This document shows, one piece after another, positions 8,290-17,580 of a stretch of 64,000 nt of DNA. Within the stretch, counting starts at the first letter, position 1. Each line of letters begins with the position of its first letter. The DNA comes from Sporosarcina sp. Te-1 (lineage in GTDB: Bacteria; Bacillota; Bacilli; Bacillales_A; Planococcaceae). Where the stretch lies: positions 1,116,001 to 1,180,000 of the forward strand of contig NZ_CP071798.1 of NCBI RefSeq assembly GCF_017498505.1, read 5' to 3'. A model generated the notes under the pieces. The model saw only the letters and a program-made list of their open reading frames with translations, had not been told where the DNA came from and searched no databases. The translations under genes were made by a program, and so were the position numbers.

Positions 8290-8934
8290 CTATTGGCTGA
8301 TGGAGACGAAGCTGTTTCCGTCAATACGGCTTCCATCAGCTAAAATGTATTGCAGTTTTCCATCTTTGTTCGAAACGGAAGTGACCACTCCGGTCTTTTC
8401 TTCCTCGCCATCCATATAGCCAACTGTCTTTCCAATTAACAAGCTTGCTTCCACCAAACTATTACTTCCATCTCCATTTGATAGGATTTCCGATAGATTG
8501 CCTGGTGTCAGTTCTTTGCCGTCTGCCAGTGTGAACACAACCGATCCATTGACGTATTTCAAGGACTGGATGACGCCCGTCCCCTCATTGACAATTAATT
8601 TGCCTTCTTCGTCCTTTTTATCGGTCATTTCATGCCAGCGTACGCTTTTCCCAACGAATTCATTGTATAGGATAAGCTGTGACTGGTTTTGGGCTTCTGC
8701 GAATTTCTGAAAGGAATTCGCTAAGTTCATCGTCTGTTCCAACGAAGAAAATTGGGCCATTTGAGCAATGAACTCGTTATCCTTCATCGGATTGGTTGGA
8801 TCCTGATTTTGCAACTGCGCGATAAGAATCTTCATGAACGCATCTTTATCCATCGTCCCCGATCCTGTTTTTCGTTGATCCCGTTGTTTGTTTATTAAAA
8901 ACATCGATTCTGTAATTGGTTTTTGTTCTACCAT
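8290..8934 (-). CDS. flgD: FlgD, flagellar hook cap/scaffold protein
   Basis: FlgD is the temporary cap on which hook subunits assemble. The 214-residue protein carries the conserved segment MDKDAFMKILIAQLQNQDPT followed by NPMKDNEFIAQMAQFSSLEQ at about residues 28-67, then a C-terminal beta-rich part with two similar stretches (SLKYVNGSVVFTLADGKEL and SVSNKDGKLQYILADGSRI), resembling Bacillus FlgD. The ATG at 8934 lies three bases after the fliK stop. No catalytic function is expected. Confidence 0.94.
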   Translation of the reverse strand: MVEQKPITESMFLINKQRDQRKTGSGTMDKDAFMKILIAQLQNQDPTNPMKDNEFIAQMAQFSSLEQTMNLANSFQKFAEAQNQSQLILYNEFVGKSVRWHEMTDKKDEEGKLIVNEGTGVIQSLKYVNGSVVFTLADGKELTPGNLSEILSNGDGSNSLVEASLLIGKTVGYMDGEEEKTGVVTSVSNKDGKLQYILADGSRIDGNSFVSISQ

Positions 8935-8936
8935 GT

Positions 8937-10229
8937 TTACACCTCCAATTCGATCAAGTATTCTTCAAAAGTGGTTTCTGCTTCAGCAGTTTGCTCCTTC
9001 TTGCTTTCCTCACCCTGCTGCTCCCGCTTAAACTGTTCATTAAAAGCTTGTTCCCGCTCTTTTGCAGGTTCTTGGACTGACTGCGTAATATCAATCCGAT
9101 CCACTTGAACGTTTTGTTGATTGAACGCATGACGCAATTGATGCATCTGGCTATCCAGCATTTCTTTCGCAAGTGCTGTTGACGCTAGAATTCTTGCAGA
9201 AATGATGCCATTTGTTTCGTGCAATTCAATGCGGATTTGCCCCAAATGTTCAGGGTATAATTTTATCAGTATCCGATTCGAACCGCCGACTTGTCCGAAG
9301 TTGGCTCTTTTGAAAAGTAGTTGCATTTCCTTCATGAGTGTCTCACTTCGGTTCTCTTGCGTTTGTCCGGTTTGAATTGATACTATATCACTCTTGTGGA
9401 CCGATGGCTGTACGCCCTGTTGAGTGACTGATATAGATTGTTCGGATTTTGCTTGTGAATTGGCTTGTTCCTTCGCCTGGTCACCTTGGCTTGTTTCCAT
9501 CATAATGTGAAATGGCTGTACCTTTTGCAAGCCCTGCAGCATATCAACTTTACCATTCGGCTGTTTTGCTACGTTGTCATCAAAACGGCTGCCGGCTTGA
9601 GTCATGCTAAATTGCAGGCTGGCCAGTCTCTGTTCTTGAGACAAGACCATGTCTGTCTTAGGAGCTGCAATCTCAAAAGCTTTTAGCAATGTCAGTACAT
9701 GAAGTGAAGAATTTGTATCCATAGTGCTGGATTGCTTTGAAAGAGATTCAGTCAAGTTCGTAAAAAAGCGCGGTGCCACCTCATCAACAAAACCGATCAG
9801 TGTCCATAATGGTGTTTGGTCATCCAGCTGCTCGAGCTTTTCATCTGAAAGACCTGATTCCTTCAGCAAGGTTTTCAAATTTTCCACTAGGCTGTCTGCC
9901 TCAAGGGATAGCTTATCAGCAAATTCCTTTAACGTCCCCAGCGCAACTTCAACTCCGTTAGTATCCAGGTTGGTGATTTCTGTTCCACCCAGTTCTCTGA
10001 CCATCTCTTTCAATGAAGAAAGATCTGTCACATGAAACAACGATTGAATGATGTCCAGCTGGCTGTTTACATCTGTTTGTTGATTCAACAAGTCATCTGA
10101 TGCTGTAGAGGTTGCCCAAGCGAAAACAGAACCAAATGTCTGGCTGCCCTGATTCGCGTTTCCTAAAGCTGATGCCTTGGTTTGTTGAGGCGCAACGCCC
10201 AACATACTTTGCAATGCCCCAATATTCAA
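8937..10229 (-). CDS. fliK: FliK, flagellar hook-length control protein
   Basis: FliK measures hook length and triggers the FlhB export switch. The 430-residue product has a long, poorly conserved, Gln/Ser-rich N-terminal part and the conserved C-terminal domain from about residue 310: LIKLYPEHLGQIRIELHETN, ISARILAST and LRHAFNQQNVQVDRIDI. The tail is strongly charged (EREQAFNEQFKREQQGEESK). The N-terminal half of FliK is normally too variable for similarity, so assignment rests on the C-domain and on the location before flgD. The start ATG is at 10229. Confidence 0.9.
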   Translation of the reverse strand: MNIGALQSMLGVAPQQTKASALGNANQGSQTFGSVFAWATSTASDDLLNQQTDVNSQLDIIQSLFHVTDLSSLKEMVRELGGTEITNLDTNGVEVALGTLKEFADKLSLEADSLVENLKTLLKESGLSDEKLEQLDDQTPLWTLIGFVDEVAPRFFTNLTESLSKQSSTMDTNSSLHVLTLLKAFEIAAPKTDMVLSQEQRLASLQFSMTQAGSRFDDNVAKQPNGKVDMLQGLQKVQPFHIMMETSQGDQAKEQANSQAKSEQSISVTQQGVQPSVHKSDIVSIQTGQTQENRSETLMKEMQLLFKRANFGQVGGSNRILIKLYPEHLGQIRIELHETNGIISARILASTALAKEMLDSQMHQLRHAFNQQNVQVDRIDITQSVQEPAKEREQAFNEQFKREQQGEESKKEQTAEAETTFEEYLIELEV

Positions 10230-10268
10230 TTCCTATTCACCTCCCCTCGTCGTTCTATCTTACTATCG

Positions 10269-10886
10269 TCATTTTGTCATAAGACTTGTATACTTTGCTG
10301 CATCTTCCGGAGACATTTTCTCTAAAATTGACGCTAATGTGTCCGGTTTTAATTTTGTCAGAATTTGAAGGGCTTCTGCATCACTCATACTCGTTAAGAC
10401 AGGTGCAGCTGATTTGGCAGACATGCTTTCAAAAGTCGAAACGATTTCCTTCATATCCTTTTGCGAATCATCCTTAGCTGACTTCAGCATTTCAATTTCT
10501 GCAAGCAATTCCTGTTGTTTTGCTAATAATGTATCCTTGTCTTTTTCTGCCTTCTCCAAATCACTTTGGATTTTTGTCAATTCTGCCTCTTTATTCTGAA
10601 TTTCAGCTTGGAGGGAGACGACACGTTCCTCTAAAACGATATCATTCTGAGCTTGTTCTTTGCTTTCATCTTTTTTTAAGAAAGGAATTGATTGTGTTAC
10701 CTCTCTCGCTTTATCAAATACATTGACATCGGCCACTTTGGCGATGATTAGAAGAACAGCGGACGCAAAGAGAAGTGGTATTAGGACCCAAAGCAGCAAT
10801 AACTGAAAAATGCCTGTTGACTTCTTTTCAGAAACGGCAACTTCACCTGACTTTTGTTTCGTTTGTTTCACCACATTACCACCCAT
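10269..10886 (-). CDS. MotE/YlxF-like membrane protein of the flagellar operon (MgtE N-domain)
   Basis: This protein corresponds to B. subtilis YlxF by position between fliJ and fliK. It has a short cytoplasmic start, one membrane helix (GIFQLLLLWVLIPLLFASAV), a coiled coil of roughly 60 residues (ERVVSLQAEIQNKEAELTKI onwards) and a C-terminal MgtE-like helical domain (LTKLKPDTLASILEKMSPED). MotE-type proteins in proteobacteria act as chaperones for MotC; here the role is not known. The start is uncertain: ATG at 10886 (205 residues) or GTG at 10874/10871, the latter two after a GGTGG that also contains the end of fliJ. Confidence 0.85.
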   Translation of the reverse strand: MGGNVVKQTKQKSGEVAVSEKKSTGIFQLLLLWVLIPLLFASAVLLIIAKVADVNVFDKAREVTQSIPFLKKDESKEQAQNDIVLEERVVSLQAEIQNKEAELTKIQSDLEKAEKDKDTLLAKQQELLAEIEMLKSAKDDSQKDMKEIVSTFESMSAKSAAPVLTSMSDAEALQILTKLKPDTLASILEKMSPEDAAKYTSLMTK

Positions 10887-11328
10887 TTTCTTTTCTAGTG
10901 AACTGCTGAGTGGAAAGTTCATCTAATCGATTCGCTTCCGACTGCTCAAACTCAAATCGATATCGATTCAGATCTTTTTCCTTCATTTTTTCATACTTCT
11001 TCACTTCGATTGTCTTTTCAAGCAGCTTGTTCTCGTACCAGACCATTTTCGAGCGGGCTTTCATGACAAGCGGCTGCAAATTTTCGATTCGTTTTTCCAG
11101 GCTGTTAATGAAGCGTGCATAATGATGGATATCCGTGATGGAAAACCCTGTCTTCATCTTCTCTTGCTGCTCTATCAGAACATCTTCTTTTTTCTTTAGT
11201 AAATCATATAATTCGGTGGCTACCGTTTCAAATTCATCTACCGCTATTTTGTATTCGCCTTCGGTTTCGTTTTTCTCTTGCTCACGGTATGCGAGCACTT
11301 TTTCAAATCGATAATGATAAGGTTTCAT
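10876..11328 (-). CDS. fliJ: FliJ, flagellar export chaperone/ATPase stalk
   Basis: FliJ forms the coiled-coil stalk in the FliI ATPase ring and helps deliver export substrates. The 150-residue product is almost wholly predicted coiled coil, rich in Glu and Lys, starting KPYHYRFEKVLAYREQEKNE, as in other Bacillus FliJ. The ATG at 11328 is selected because GGAGG lies nine bases upstream inside the end of fliI; the frame also contains a GTG three bases earlier. It overlaps the fliI stop region and the start of the next gene, indicating coupling. Confidence 0.9.
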   Translation of the reverse strand: MKPYHYRFEKVLAYREQEKNETEGEYKIAVDEFETVATELYDLLKKKEDVLIEQQEKMKTGFSITDIHHYARFINSLEKRIENLQPLVMKARSKMVWYENKLLEKTIEVKKYEKMKEKDLNRYRFEFEQSEANRLDELSTQQFTRKENGW

Positions 11329-12656
11329 CACATACCGCCTCCCATAGCAAGTGAAACCAATTCATCAATACTGTCTTCCAGTTTTACGTTTTCGTTATAG
11401 CTTTGTTTCAGGAACTTTGTAATAAGTGGTTCATATTCAATCGCATCATCTATTTCTTTTGAAGTTCCCCGCTTATATGCGCCAATATTGATGAGGTCCT
11501 CGGATTTATCGTACGTGTAATACAATTCCCGGAGTTTTTCAGCTGCTTTGACATGCTCGGGGCTCGCGATATGGTTCATTAACCGGCTGACGCTTTTCAG
11601 CACATTGATGGCCGGATATTGCCCTTTATTGGCTAGTGTCCGGTCCAATACGATATGGCCATCCAGGATACCTCGTACCGCGTCTGCAATCGGTTCATTC
11701 ATATCATCCCCGTCTACAAGAACTGTATAAAAAGCCGTTATGGCCCCTTTATCATTCGTTCCTGATCGTTCGAGCAACTTCGGAAGAATCGAGAAGACGG
11801 ATGGGGTATAACCGCGAGTTGCAGGCGGTTCTCCAACAGCCAAGCCGATTTCCCTTTGCGCCATGGCAACGCGTGTGACCGAATCCATCATTAGCATGAC
11901 ATTCATCCCTTTGTCACGGAAATATTCCGCGATGGCTGTCGCAGTGAAAGCGCCTTTGATGCGCATGAGTGCAGGTTGATCAGATGTAGCTGCAACGACG
12001 ATAGTCCTCTTCAATCCCTCTGGCCCTAAATCCCGTTCAATGAATTCCCGTACTTCGCGCCCCCGCTCGCCGATAAGTCCTATGACGTTCAAGTCTGCAG
12101 TTGTATTCCGGGCGATCATACCGAGCAATGTACTTTTACCGACCCCGGATCCAGCAAAGATCCCAACACGCTGTCCATTGCCAACCGTCAACATAGAATC
12201 GATTGCTTTAACGCCCACCGCCAACTTTTCATCAATTGGTTTTCGACTTAGGACATTCGGTGGTTCCTGTTCCGTCCTGACAGTAGCCAACCCTTTCGGT
12301 AAAGGACTCTGATCGATCGGCCGTCCTAACGAATCGAGCACTTTCCCGATCAAGTTCATTCCAACCTTTACTTCCAGCGGATTTCCGGTACATTCGACTA
12401 AACAGCCGCTTGAGATATCATGGATATTAGAGTAGGGCATCAAAATGACGATTTCTTCGCGAAAACCCACTACTTCAGCCAGCATGACAGAGTCTCCGCT
12501 TGCTGTCTGGTTTAAATGGATAAGACAAACATCCCCAATTGAACTCTCAGGACCCTGGGATTCTATCATCAAACCTACGACACGGGCTACCCTGCCGTAT
12601 TTCCTGAACGTATTCAGTTTTGGAATGATTTCGGATAATTCTCCCGCTTTTTTCAC
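11328..12656 (-). CDS. fliI: FliI, flagellum-specific ATPase
   Basis: FliI is the cytoplasmic hexameric ATPase of the flagellar export apparatus, related to F1-ATPase beta. The 442 residues include Walker [15 protein letters not shown] near residue 167, the Walker B region MNVMLMMDSVTRVA, and the family stretch PPATRGYTPSVFSILPKLLE. The start is a GTG at 12656, six bases after GGCGGAG that belongs to the fliH end. It lies between its regulator FliH and its stalk FliJ. All key nucleotide-binding residues are present. Confidence 0.97.
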   Translation of the reverse strand: MKKAGELSEIIPKLNTFRKYGRVARVVGLMIESQGPESSIGDVCLIHLNQTASGDSVMLAEVVGFREEIVILMPYSNIHDISSGCLVECTGNPLEVKVGMNLIGKVLDSLGRPIDQSPLPKGLATVRTEQEPPNVLSRKPIDEKLAVGVKAIDSMLTVGNGQRVGIFAGSGVGKSTLLGMIARNTTADLNVIGLIGERGREVREFIERDLGPEGLKRTIVVAATSDQPALMRIKGAFTATAIAEYFRDKGMNVMLMMDSVTRVAMAQREIGLAVGEPPATRGYTPSVFSILPKLLERSGTNDKGAITAFYTVLVDGDDMNEPIADAVRGILDGHIVLDRTLANKGQYPAINVLKSVSRLMNHIASPEHVKAAEKLRELYYTYDKSEDLINIGAYKRGTSKEIDDAIEYEPLITKFLKQSYNENVKLEDSIDELVSLAMGGGM

Positions 12657-12657
12657 G

Positions 12658-13437
12658 TCATTCTCCGCCTTCCAAAATTTCCACGAGCTTTTCCTTTAAT
12701 TCATTCAACTGTTCATCGACAGAGACAACAATCCGTCCGTGATTCGTTTCAATGGTACATTCAGTAGAATCAAAATCCTCATTGGCAAAAATAAGAAAAG
12801 GGACATCAGGAGGGAAGATCGCTGCCAATTCTGTTCGGTTTTCAGAAAGCAATGGAAAGTATTCAGACGAGACATACAGTTTTACTTCTTTCATTTCCCG
12901 TGCTTCCTTCAACCCTCTCTTGACAATGGTTAGAAATGCATCTTCGTCTTCTTCCAACTTCAAGCCTAAAATACGCTCTGCTGTTGTCATAGCGAGATCC
13001 AAAATGACCCGTTCTTGGCTTTCCAAATATTTTTCAGCATTCTCCTGTGATATCCGGGTTATGTCATTGGCTCGTTGAATCGCGTCCTGCATATCCGCGA
13101 GCGCTTTGTTTCTCCCCTCTTCAAATCCAACCTGGAATCCTTCATCGTAAGCTTGCTGTTGCAGAACATTTTTTTCTTGCTGCCATGCTTCTTGCATAGC
13201 TGTAATATCAGACGAAGCTGTTTCACGCATCTTCGCAATTGCGCTCTTTTCCAATTCGATTTCCTGTCTGGCTTCATTCAATAAAAGTTCCCGTTCTTTG
13301 AGAACTGCTTCCATTGTCAGTTCCTCTTTCATGCCTTCCGAAACAGGCGGGCGAAGGTTCCTAATCGCAATCTCTTTTACATTCGCCGCCTCAGAAATCG
13401 TGTTGATGGATCGAAAGATTTTAGACAATGACGTCAT
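12658..13437 (-). CDS. fliH: FliH, negative regulator of FliI ATPase
   Basis: FliH binds FliI and links it to the C-ring. The 259-residue product has a helical, Glu/Ala-rich middle region (KAIADMRETASSD-like and EKYLESQERVILDLAMTTAE) and a C-terminal V-ATPase E-subunit-like domain (DFDSTECTIETNHGRIVVSV). Its 5' end overlaps fliG by 17 bases. ATG at 13437 is nearly in contact with the GGAGGAG site, so the TTG at 13428, nine bases downstream of it, is an equally good or better start (256 residues). Confidence 0.9.
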   Translation of the reverse strand: MTSLSKIFRSINTISEAANVKEIAIRNLRPPVSEGMKEELTMEAVLKERELLLNEARQEIELEKSAIAKMRETASSDITAMQEAWQQEKNVLQQQAYDEGFQVGFEEGRNKALADMQDAIQRANDITRISQENAEKYLESQERVILDLAMTTAERILGLKLEEDEDAFLTIVKRGLKEAREMKEVKLYVSSEYFPLLSENRTELAAIFPPDVPFLIFANEDFDSTECTIETNHGRIVVSVDEQLNELKEKLVEILEGGE

Positions 13438-14434
13438 CTCCTCCGCCTCGGGCTATAATAATTTCGCCGGAGTCTTCCAACCTGCGGATGATTGAAACAA
13501 TTCTGCTTTGCGCTTCTTCCACATCCCGCAGACGCACTGGCCCCATGACATCCATCTCTTCCTGGAATGATTCCGCCATACGCTGGGACATGTTTTTGAA
13601 AAGAATTTCCTTTACTTCTTCACTGGATACTTTCATCGACAAGATGAGATCTTCATTTTCACATTCACGGATAATACGTTGAATGGAACGGTTATCCAAC
13701 GTGACAATGTCTTCAAATACAAACATTCTCTTCCGGATTTCTTCAGCCAATTCAGGATCTTGAATTTCAAGCGCATCGAGGATCGTCTTTTCAGTTGCGC
13801 GGTCTACGCCGTTCAACACTTGGACAACCGCATCTACGCCGCCAGTTTCTGTAAAGTCCTGCGTAACAGTTGAAGAGAGCTTTCTTTCAAGCACTGCTTC
13901 AATTTCGCTGATGACCTCAGGGGATGTAGAATCCATCGTGGCAATTCGCTTGGCAATATCCGCTTGTACCTCCTGAGGCAAAGAGGATAGGATCATTCCA
14001 GCCTGTTCCGCCTCTAAATAGGATAAGATCAACGCAATTGTTTGCGGGTGCTCGTTTTGGATGAAATTCAATATTTGTCCAGGGTCTGCACGTCTTGCAA
14101 AGTCAAATGGACGTACTTGCAAGGAAGAAGTCAACCGATTAATAATCGCTTGGGCATGTTCTTTTCCTAACGCTTTTTCCAGTACGGTCTTTGCGTAGCC
14201 GATTCCGCCTTGCGTAATATAATCTTGCGCTAATGCAATATTATGGAATTCCTCAATAATCTCTTCTTTGACCGAGCTATCTACTTTTTTCACGCTGGAG
14301 ATCTCAAGTGTCAACCGTTCAATTTCTTCTTCATTCAAATGCTTATACACAGCCGCAGACACTTCCGGTCCGAGAGAGATGAGGAGGAGTGCCGCTTTTT
14401 GTTTACCAGACATACCCTTTTCTTTCTTTACCAC
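13421..14434 (-). CDS. fliG: FliG, flagellar rotor/switch protein
   Basis: FliG is the rotor protein that interacts with the MotA stator and sets rotation direction. The 337 residues follow the B. subtilis protein closely: N-terminal FliF-binding domain (EEEIERLTLEISSVKKVD), middle domain with the EHPQT motif (FIQNEHPQTIALILSYL), and C-terminal torque helix with alternating charges (RKRMFVFEDIVTLDNRSIQR). It ends IIARGGGDDVIV, overlapping fliH. Start ATG at 14434 (MVKKEKGMSGKQKAALL) follows a GGGAGGGA-type site. Confidence 0.97.
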   Translation of the reverse strand: MVKKEKGMSGKQKAALLLISLGPEVSAAVYKHLNEEEIERLTLEISSVKKVDSSVKEEIIEEFHNIALAQDYITQGGIGYAKTVLEKALGKEHAQAIINRLTSSLQVRPFDFARRADPGQILNFIQNEHPQTIALILSYLEAEQAGMILSSLPQEVQADIAKRIATMDSTSPEVISEIEAVLERKLSSTVTQDFTETGGVDAVVQVLNGVDRATEKTILDALEIQDPELAEEIRKRMFVFEDIVTLDNRSIQRIIRECENEDLILSMKVSSEEVKEILFKNMSQRMAESFQEEMDVMGPVRLRDVEEAQSRIVSIIRRLEDSGEIIIARGGGDDVIV

Positions 14435-14448
14435 GATTCATCCCTCCC

Positions 14449-16041
14449 TCAATCCTCGGCAATCCAAGTCCGCAATAATTTCGCAAACTCTTCCGGCTTT
14501 TCTTTTGCCATCTTTTCGAGTTGCTTTCTTCTTACAGTCGCCTCTGTTTCATGCTCGACATTGATGTCGTCCACGTTCAAGGTTTCCCGTTGTTCTTCCA
14601 TAATCAATTCTTCTTCCAGTTCTCGTTCTTTTCTCCGGTTGCGAATATAGGCAAAGACGAGAATACCGATCACAATGACAAGTGCTGCTCCGATTGCATA
14701 AACCCACCAAGGAATGCCGGCTTGTTCTTCGCTCGCTGCAACCGTCTTCCCATTGAATGTTTGAACGGACAGCGCGATCTTGCTATTCCAATAGGCATCA
14801 TCCGTTTCAGACGGGAGCATTTCCTTATCGATCGATGTTTGAATGATTGTACGCAATATGTCCTGAATGTCATTTCGGACTTCTGTAGTCATGGTAGCCG
14901 GATCTTCAGGGTTAGGCGGCTCCACCATCACTTGCAAACCGATATCACGAATTTTATAAGGGCTTTCGATGATGTCCTTGCGAATTCGGTTCACCTCGTT
15001 GTTAATGGTCTCTTCCATTCTTTCATAATCGCCGTTCGACATATTTCCTTCTACGAATCCTGTGCGATTATCTGTAGGATCCTCTCCTTCAGGTGTACCG
15101 CCAGCAACTGTTCCGTTTCCGGAAAACGTCTCTGTCACCCGCTGGATGCTAATTGCCAAGCTATCCCGTTCGTCATCAATCGGTTCGACCCGGTTTTCCT
15201 CACGGTTTTCTTGCTTGAAGTCAATATCAGTCGTAACGGAGACAACCACTTTATCTTGTCCGACCATAGTACCAAGCATCATCTGCACTTTTCGCTGCAA
15301 ATCACGTTCAATCGTCTTTTTAATGGCCATTTGATCCGACACATTCGGACCACCTGCCAGATTCTCAGACTTCAGATCGTAGTATTCGAAGTATTGATTC
15401 ATAATGACTATGTCGTCTGTTGATAAATTCGGTAAGCTTTTCGATACTAAATTGTAAAGTCCAGTGATCTGCTGTTCAGTGAATTGATAACCCGGTTCCG
15501 TTTTCAAAACGATGGATGCACTTGCATTTTGTACACTTTCGTTCAAGAAGACGCTTTGCGTCGGGAGAGTGATCATCACTTTCGCGTCCTGAACTCCTTG
15601 AATCCCTTTGATCAAGTTTGCCAATTCGGTTTGCATAGCACTTAACTTGATCATATTAAATTCATTATCAGTCGTTCCAAAGCCGGCATTCTGCGAGAAA
15701 AAAGAGTAATCGATCGTTCCCGAATGAGGAAAGCCTTCCGCAGCCAAGGAAACGAGCAAATCATCCACACGCTCTTTTGGAACAAGGATGGACGTTCCGC
15801 CAGGGGCAATCTCATTCGGCACGCCTTTGGCATCTAATTCTTCTTTAATTCTGCCGATCTCAGCCCGGGAAACATCTTTATACAGCGTGACGTATTCCGT
15901 TCTCGACAAAAAGTATGTGAGAAATGCAGCCAATGCAATAACAGCCAATGTAGAACCTATATAAATTATTTTTTGAGTTTTCGTCCGACTGGACCAGAAC
16001 TGACTGATGTCAGCTCGGATCTTCGCCAATCTATCTTTCAT
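14449..16041 (-). CDS. fliF: FliF, flagellar MS-ring protein
   Basis: FliF builds the MS ring, the first structure of the basal body. The 530-residue product has two membrane segments, at about residues 25-45 (IIYIGSTLAVIALAAFLTYF) and 443-464 (WWVYAIGAALVIVIGILVF), with the YscJ-type ring-building domains between them (GTSILVPKERVDDLLVSLAA; VMITLPTQSVFLNE). The cytoplasmic tail ending LLRTWIAED is the FliG-binding peptide. It precedes fliG directly, as usual. No abnormality was seen. Confidence 0.97.
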   Translation of the reverse strand: MKDRLAKIRADISQFWSSRTKTQKIIYIGSTLAVIALAAFLTYFLSRTEYVTLYKDVSRAEIGRIKEELDAKGVPNEIAPGGTSILVPKERVDDLLVSLAAEGFPHSGTIDYSFFSQNAGFGTTDNEFNMIKLSAMQTELANLIKGIQGVQDAKVMITLPTQSVFLNESVQNASASIVLKTEPGYQFTEQQITGLYNLVSKSLPNLSTDDIVIMNQYFEYYDLKSENLAGGPNVSDQMAIKKTIERDLQRKVQMMLGTMVGQDKVVVSVTTDIDFKQENREENRVEPIDDERDSLAISIQRVTETFSGNGTVAGGTPEGEDPTDNRTGFVEGNMSNGDYERMEETINNEVNRIRKDIIESPYKIRDIGLQVMVEPPNPEDPATMTTEVRNDIQDILRTIIQTSIDKEMLPSETDDAYWNSKIALSVQTFNGKTVAASEEQAGIPWWVYAIGAALVIVIGILVFAYIRNRRKERELEEELIMEEQRETLNVDDINVEHETEATVRRKQLEKMAKEKPEEFAKLLRTWIAED

Positions 16042-16097
16042 TCTAATCCCCCGGTCAGCTTACATAATTAAGAAATCTTTATACGACGGCACCCATA

Positions 16098-16400
16098 TCA
16101 GACTGGCATACGAATGATTTCTTGGTACGCTTCAACAACTTTATTGCGGATTTCCATAGTGGCGTTTAAGGCTACAGAAGCCTTTTGCGCGGCAATCATT
16201 ACGTTGTGCAAATCAACTTCTTGGCCCAACGCAAGCTTTTGAGTTAGCCGATCAGATTCAATCTGTTGGTTATTAACGTCCTGGATTGCGTCTTTCAAGA
16301 AAGCGCCGAAGCTCTTTTGTGCCTCGTGGGGAGTCTGCTGGATAGCCGGCTTCATAGAACTTGCGATTGGTCCGGCGTTTAAGACTGATTGTACTGGCAT
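16098..16400 (-). CDS. fliE: FliE, MS-ring/rod junction protein
   Basis: FliE connects the MS ring to the rod and is the first exported substrate. The 100-residue product has the conserved C-terminal helices (KLALGQEVDLHNVMIAAQKA and SVALNATMEIRNKVVEAYQE, ending IIRMPV) after a low-complexity N-terminus. It lies between flgC and fliF. The gap to fliF (16042-16097) holds no recognisable signal. The start ATG at 16400 follows a short purine-rich site AAGGAGAT. Confidence 0.95.
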   Translation of the reverse strand: MPVQSVLNAGPIASSMKPAIQQTPHEAQKSFGAFLKDAIQDVNNQQIESDRLTQKLALGQEVDLHNVMIAAQKASVALNATMEIRNKVVEAYQEIIRMPV

Positions 16401-16425
16401 ATCACTATCTCCTTATCTACTATTC

Positions 16426-16887
16426 TCATTTACCTATTTCTAAGGCTTTCATCAACATCGCTTTGTTGGCATTTAAAACAGTCACATTTGCTTCATATGA
16501 TCTAGTTGCGGACATGAGGTCTATCATTTCCCGGAGTGGATCCACATTCGGCATCTGAACATAACCATCTTGATTTGCATCTGGGTGGGATGGGTTATAG
16601 ACAAGTTGGAAGGGGGTTTCAGTATCTTCTTTTATAGATGAAATCGTAACACCATATCCTGCTGATCCTTTGGATTGTTTTCCCATCGCGGCGTTCAGCA
16701 TCGACGAGAACTGGCCTTCACGAGGTTGGAGTGAGACCGTTTTACGACGGTAAGGCTGCCATTCCCCATCTACCATTTTGCCGCGTGTTGTTTCGATATT
16801 GGCCATATTGGATGAAATAACATCCATCCGCAGACGTTGTGCTGTCAAGGCGGATGCCGATGTATTTAAACTATGAAAGATGCTCAA
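16426..16887 (-). CDS. flgC: FlgC, flagellar proximal rod protein
   Basis: FlgC is a proximal rod component exported through the MS ring. The N-terminus SIFHSLNTSASALTAQRLRM and the segment MDVISSNMANIETTRGK are rod-protein signatures; the C-terminus SATRSYEANVTVLNANKAML matches other FlgC proteins. The TTG at 16887 is chosen because GGGAGG lies nine bases upstream, giving 153 residues and matching the B. subtilis start; a TTG at 16893 is too near the site. The coding region begins just after, and almost overlaps, the flgB stop. Confidence 0.95.
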   Translation of the reverse strand: MSIFHSLNTSASALTAQRLRMDVISSNMANIETTRGKMVDGEWQPYRRKTVSLQPREGQFSSMLNAAMGKQSKGSAGYGVTISSIKEDTETPFQLVYNPSHPDANQDGYVQMPNVDPLREMIDLMSATRSYEANVTVLNANKAMLMKALEIGK

Positions 16888-16889
16888 TG

Positions 16890-17282
16890 TCAACGTCCTC
16901 CCTTAATCACATTTTGCAGCGTATTGAACTTCCCGTTTAGTCGATCGACAAGCGCATTATAGTAGATTTGGTTCGCAGCCAAATCGGCCTGTTCTTTATC
17001 CATATCCACACCGTTCCCATCTTGACGATAACGGAAATTTGAATAATTGAAGACGCCTGCATGGGGTGTCCTTTCGGCAAATTCCATATGCAGATTATTA
17101 GTCCGATACGCTTTGACAGAATTCGACTTCGCTTCATCAAAGACTTCCTGAAAGCTCACACTTTTCGCTTTGTAATTCGGCGTGTCGACATTTGCTATAT
17201 TTTGCGCGATTGTTTTCCCTTTCGTTGAAGAAAAATCCAAACCCCGTTCTAATAATGATATGGTCGAGCCATATAAATTCAT
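16890..17282 (-). CDS. flgB: FlgB, flagellar proximal rod protein; first gene of the fla/che operon
   Basis: FlgB is a proximal rod protein. The 130-residue product reads NLYGSTISLLERGLDFSSTK at the start, with the rod motif QNIANVDTPNYKAKSVSF at about residues 31-48. The ATG at 17282 follows GAGGGG by seven bases; an in-frame ATG at 17297 overlaps this site and is rejected. It is the first gene of the fla/che operon in this window, preceded by a 298-nt gap that carries a candidate sigma-A promoter and the codY terminator. Confidence 0.95.
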   Translation of the reverse strand: MNLYGSTISLLERGLDFSSTKGKTIAQNIANVDTPNYKAKSVSFQEVFDEAKSNSVKAYRTNNLHMEFAERTPHAGVFNYSNFRYRQDGNGVDMDKEQADLAANQIYYNALVDRLNGKFNTLQNVIKGGR

Positions 17283-17366
17283 AAAGTCACCCCTCATATC
17301 CTAGTAAACTATTATTAAGAAAATTATATTTTTATATATAAATCTACTTTATACGACATATATTTC

Positions 17367-17396
17367 ATTGTAGCGGATAAGGAAGGAATTTGTCTA
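17367..17396 (-). promoter_or_regulatory. Candidate sigma-A promoter of the fla/che operon
   Basis: On the minus strand TAGACA (17396-17391) and TACAAT (17372-17367) are separated by 18 bases, one mismatch each from consensus, about 85 bases upstream of flgB. In B. subtilis the operon has a sigma-A and a sigma-D promoter; no convincing sigma-D site was seen here. Confidence 0.6.
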
Positions 17397-17534
17397 TAAT
17401 TTATGATGAAATTCTTATGGTTCCAAACAGCCTTTTTAATTATATAAACGCAAATTCGAATGGTTCTTAGGTACAAAAACTCAAGTTAGACAGCAATCAT
17501 TTCATAGTTCTTTAGTACTTGTTTTTCTTTTCGA

Positions 17535-17569
17535 CAAAAAAAACATCTCATCCTATCAGGATGAGATGT
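17535..17569 (-). terminator. Intrinsic terminator after codY
   Basis: Eleven-base-pair stem (arms 17543-17553 and 17559-17569, loop of five) followed on the minus strand by a run of eight Ts. It lies 12 bases after the codY stop and separates the codY operon from fla/che. Confidence 0.92.
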
Positions 17570-17580
17570 CCGTTCAGTTT

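Noticed and set aside
17298-17580. A sigma-D promoter for the fla/che operon
   Set aside because: No TAAA with a GCCGATAT partner at the right spacing was found; only the sigma-A candidate is convincing.
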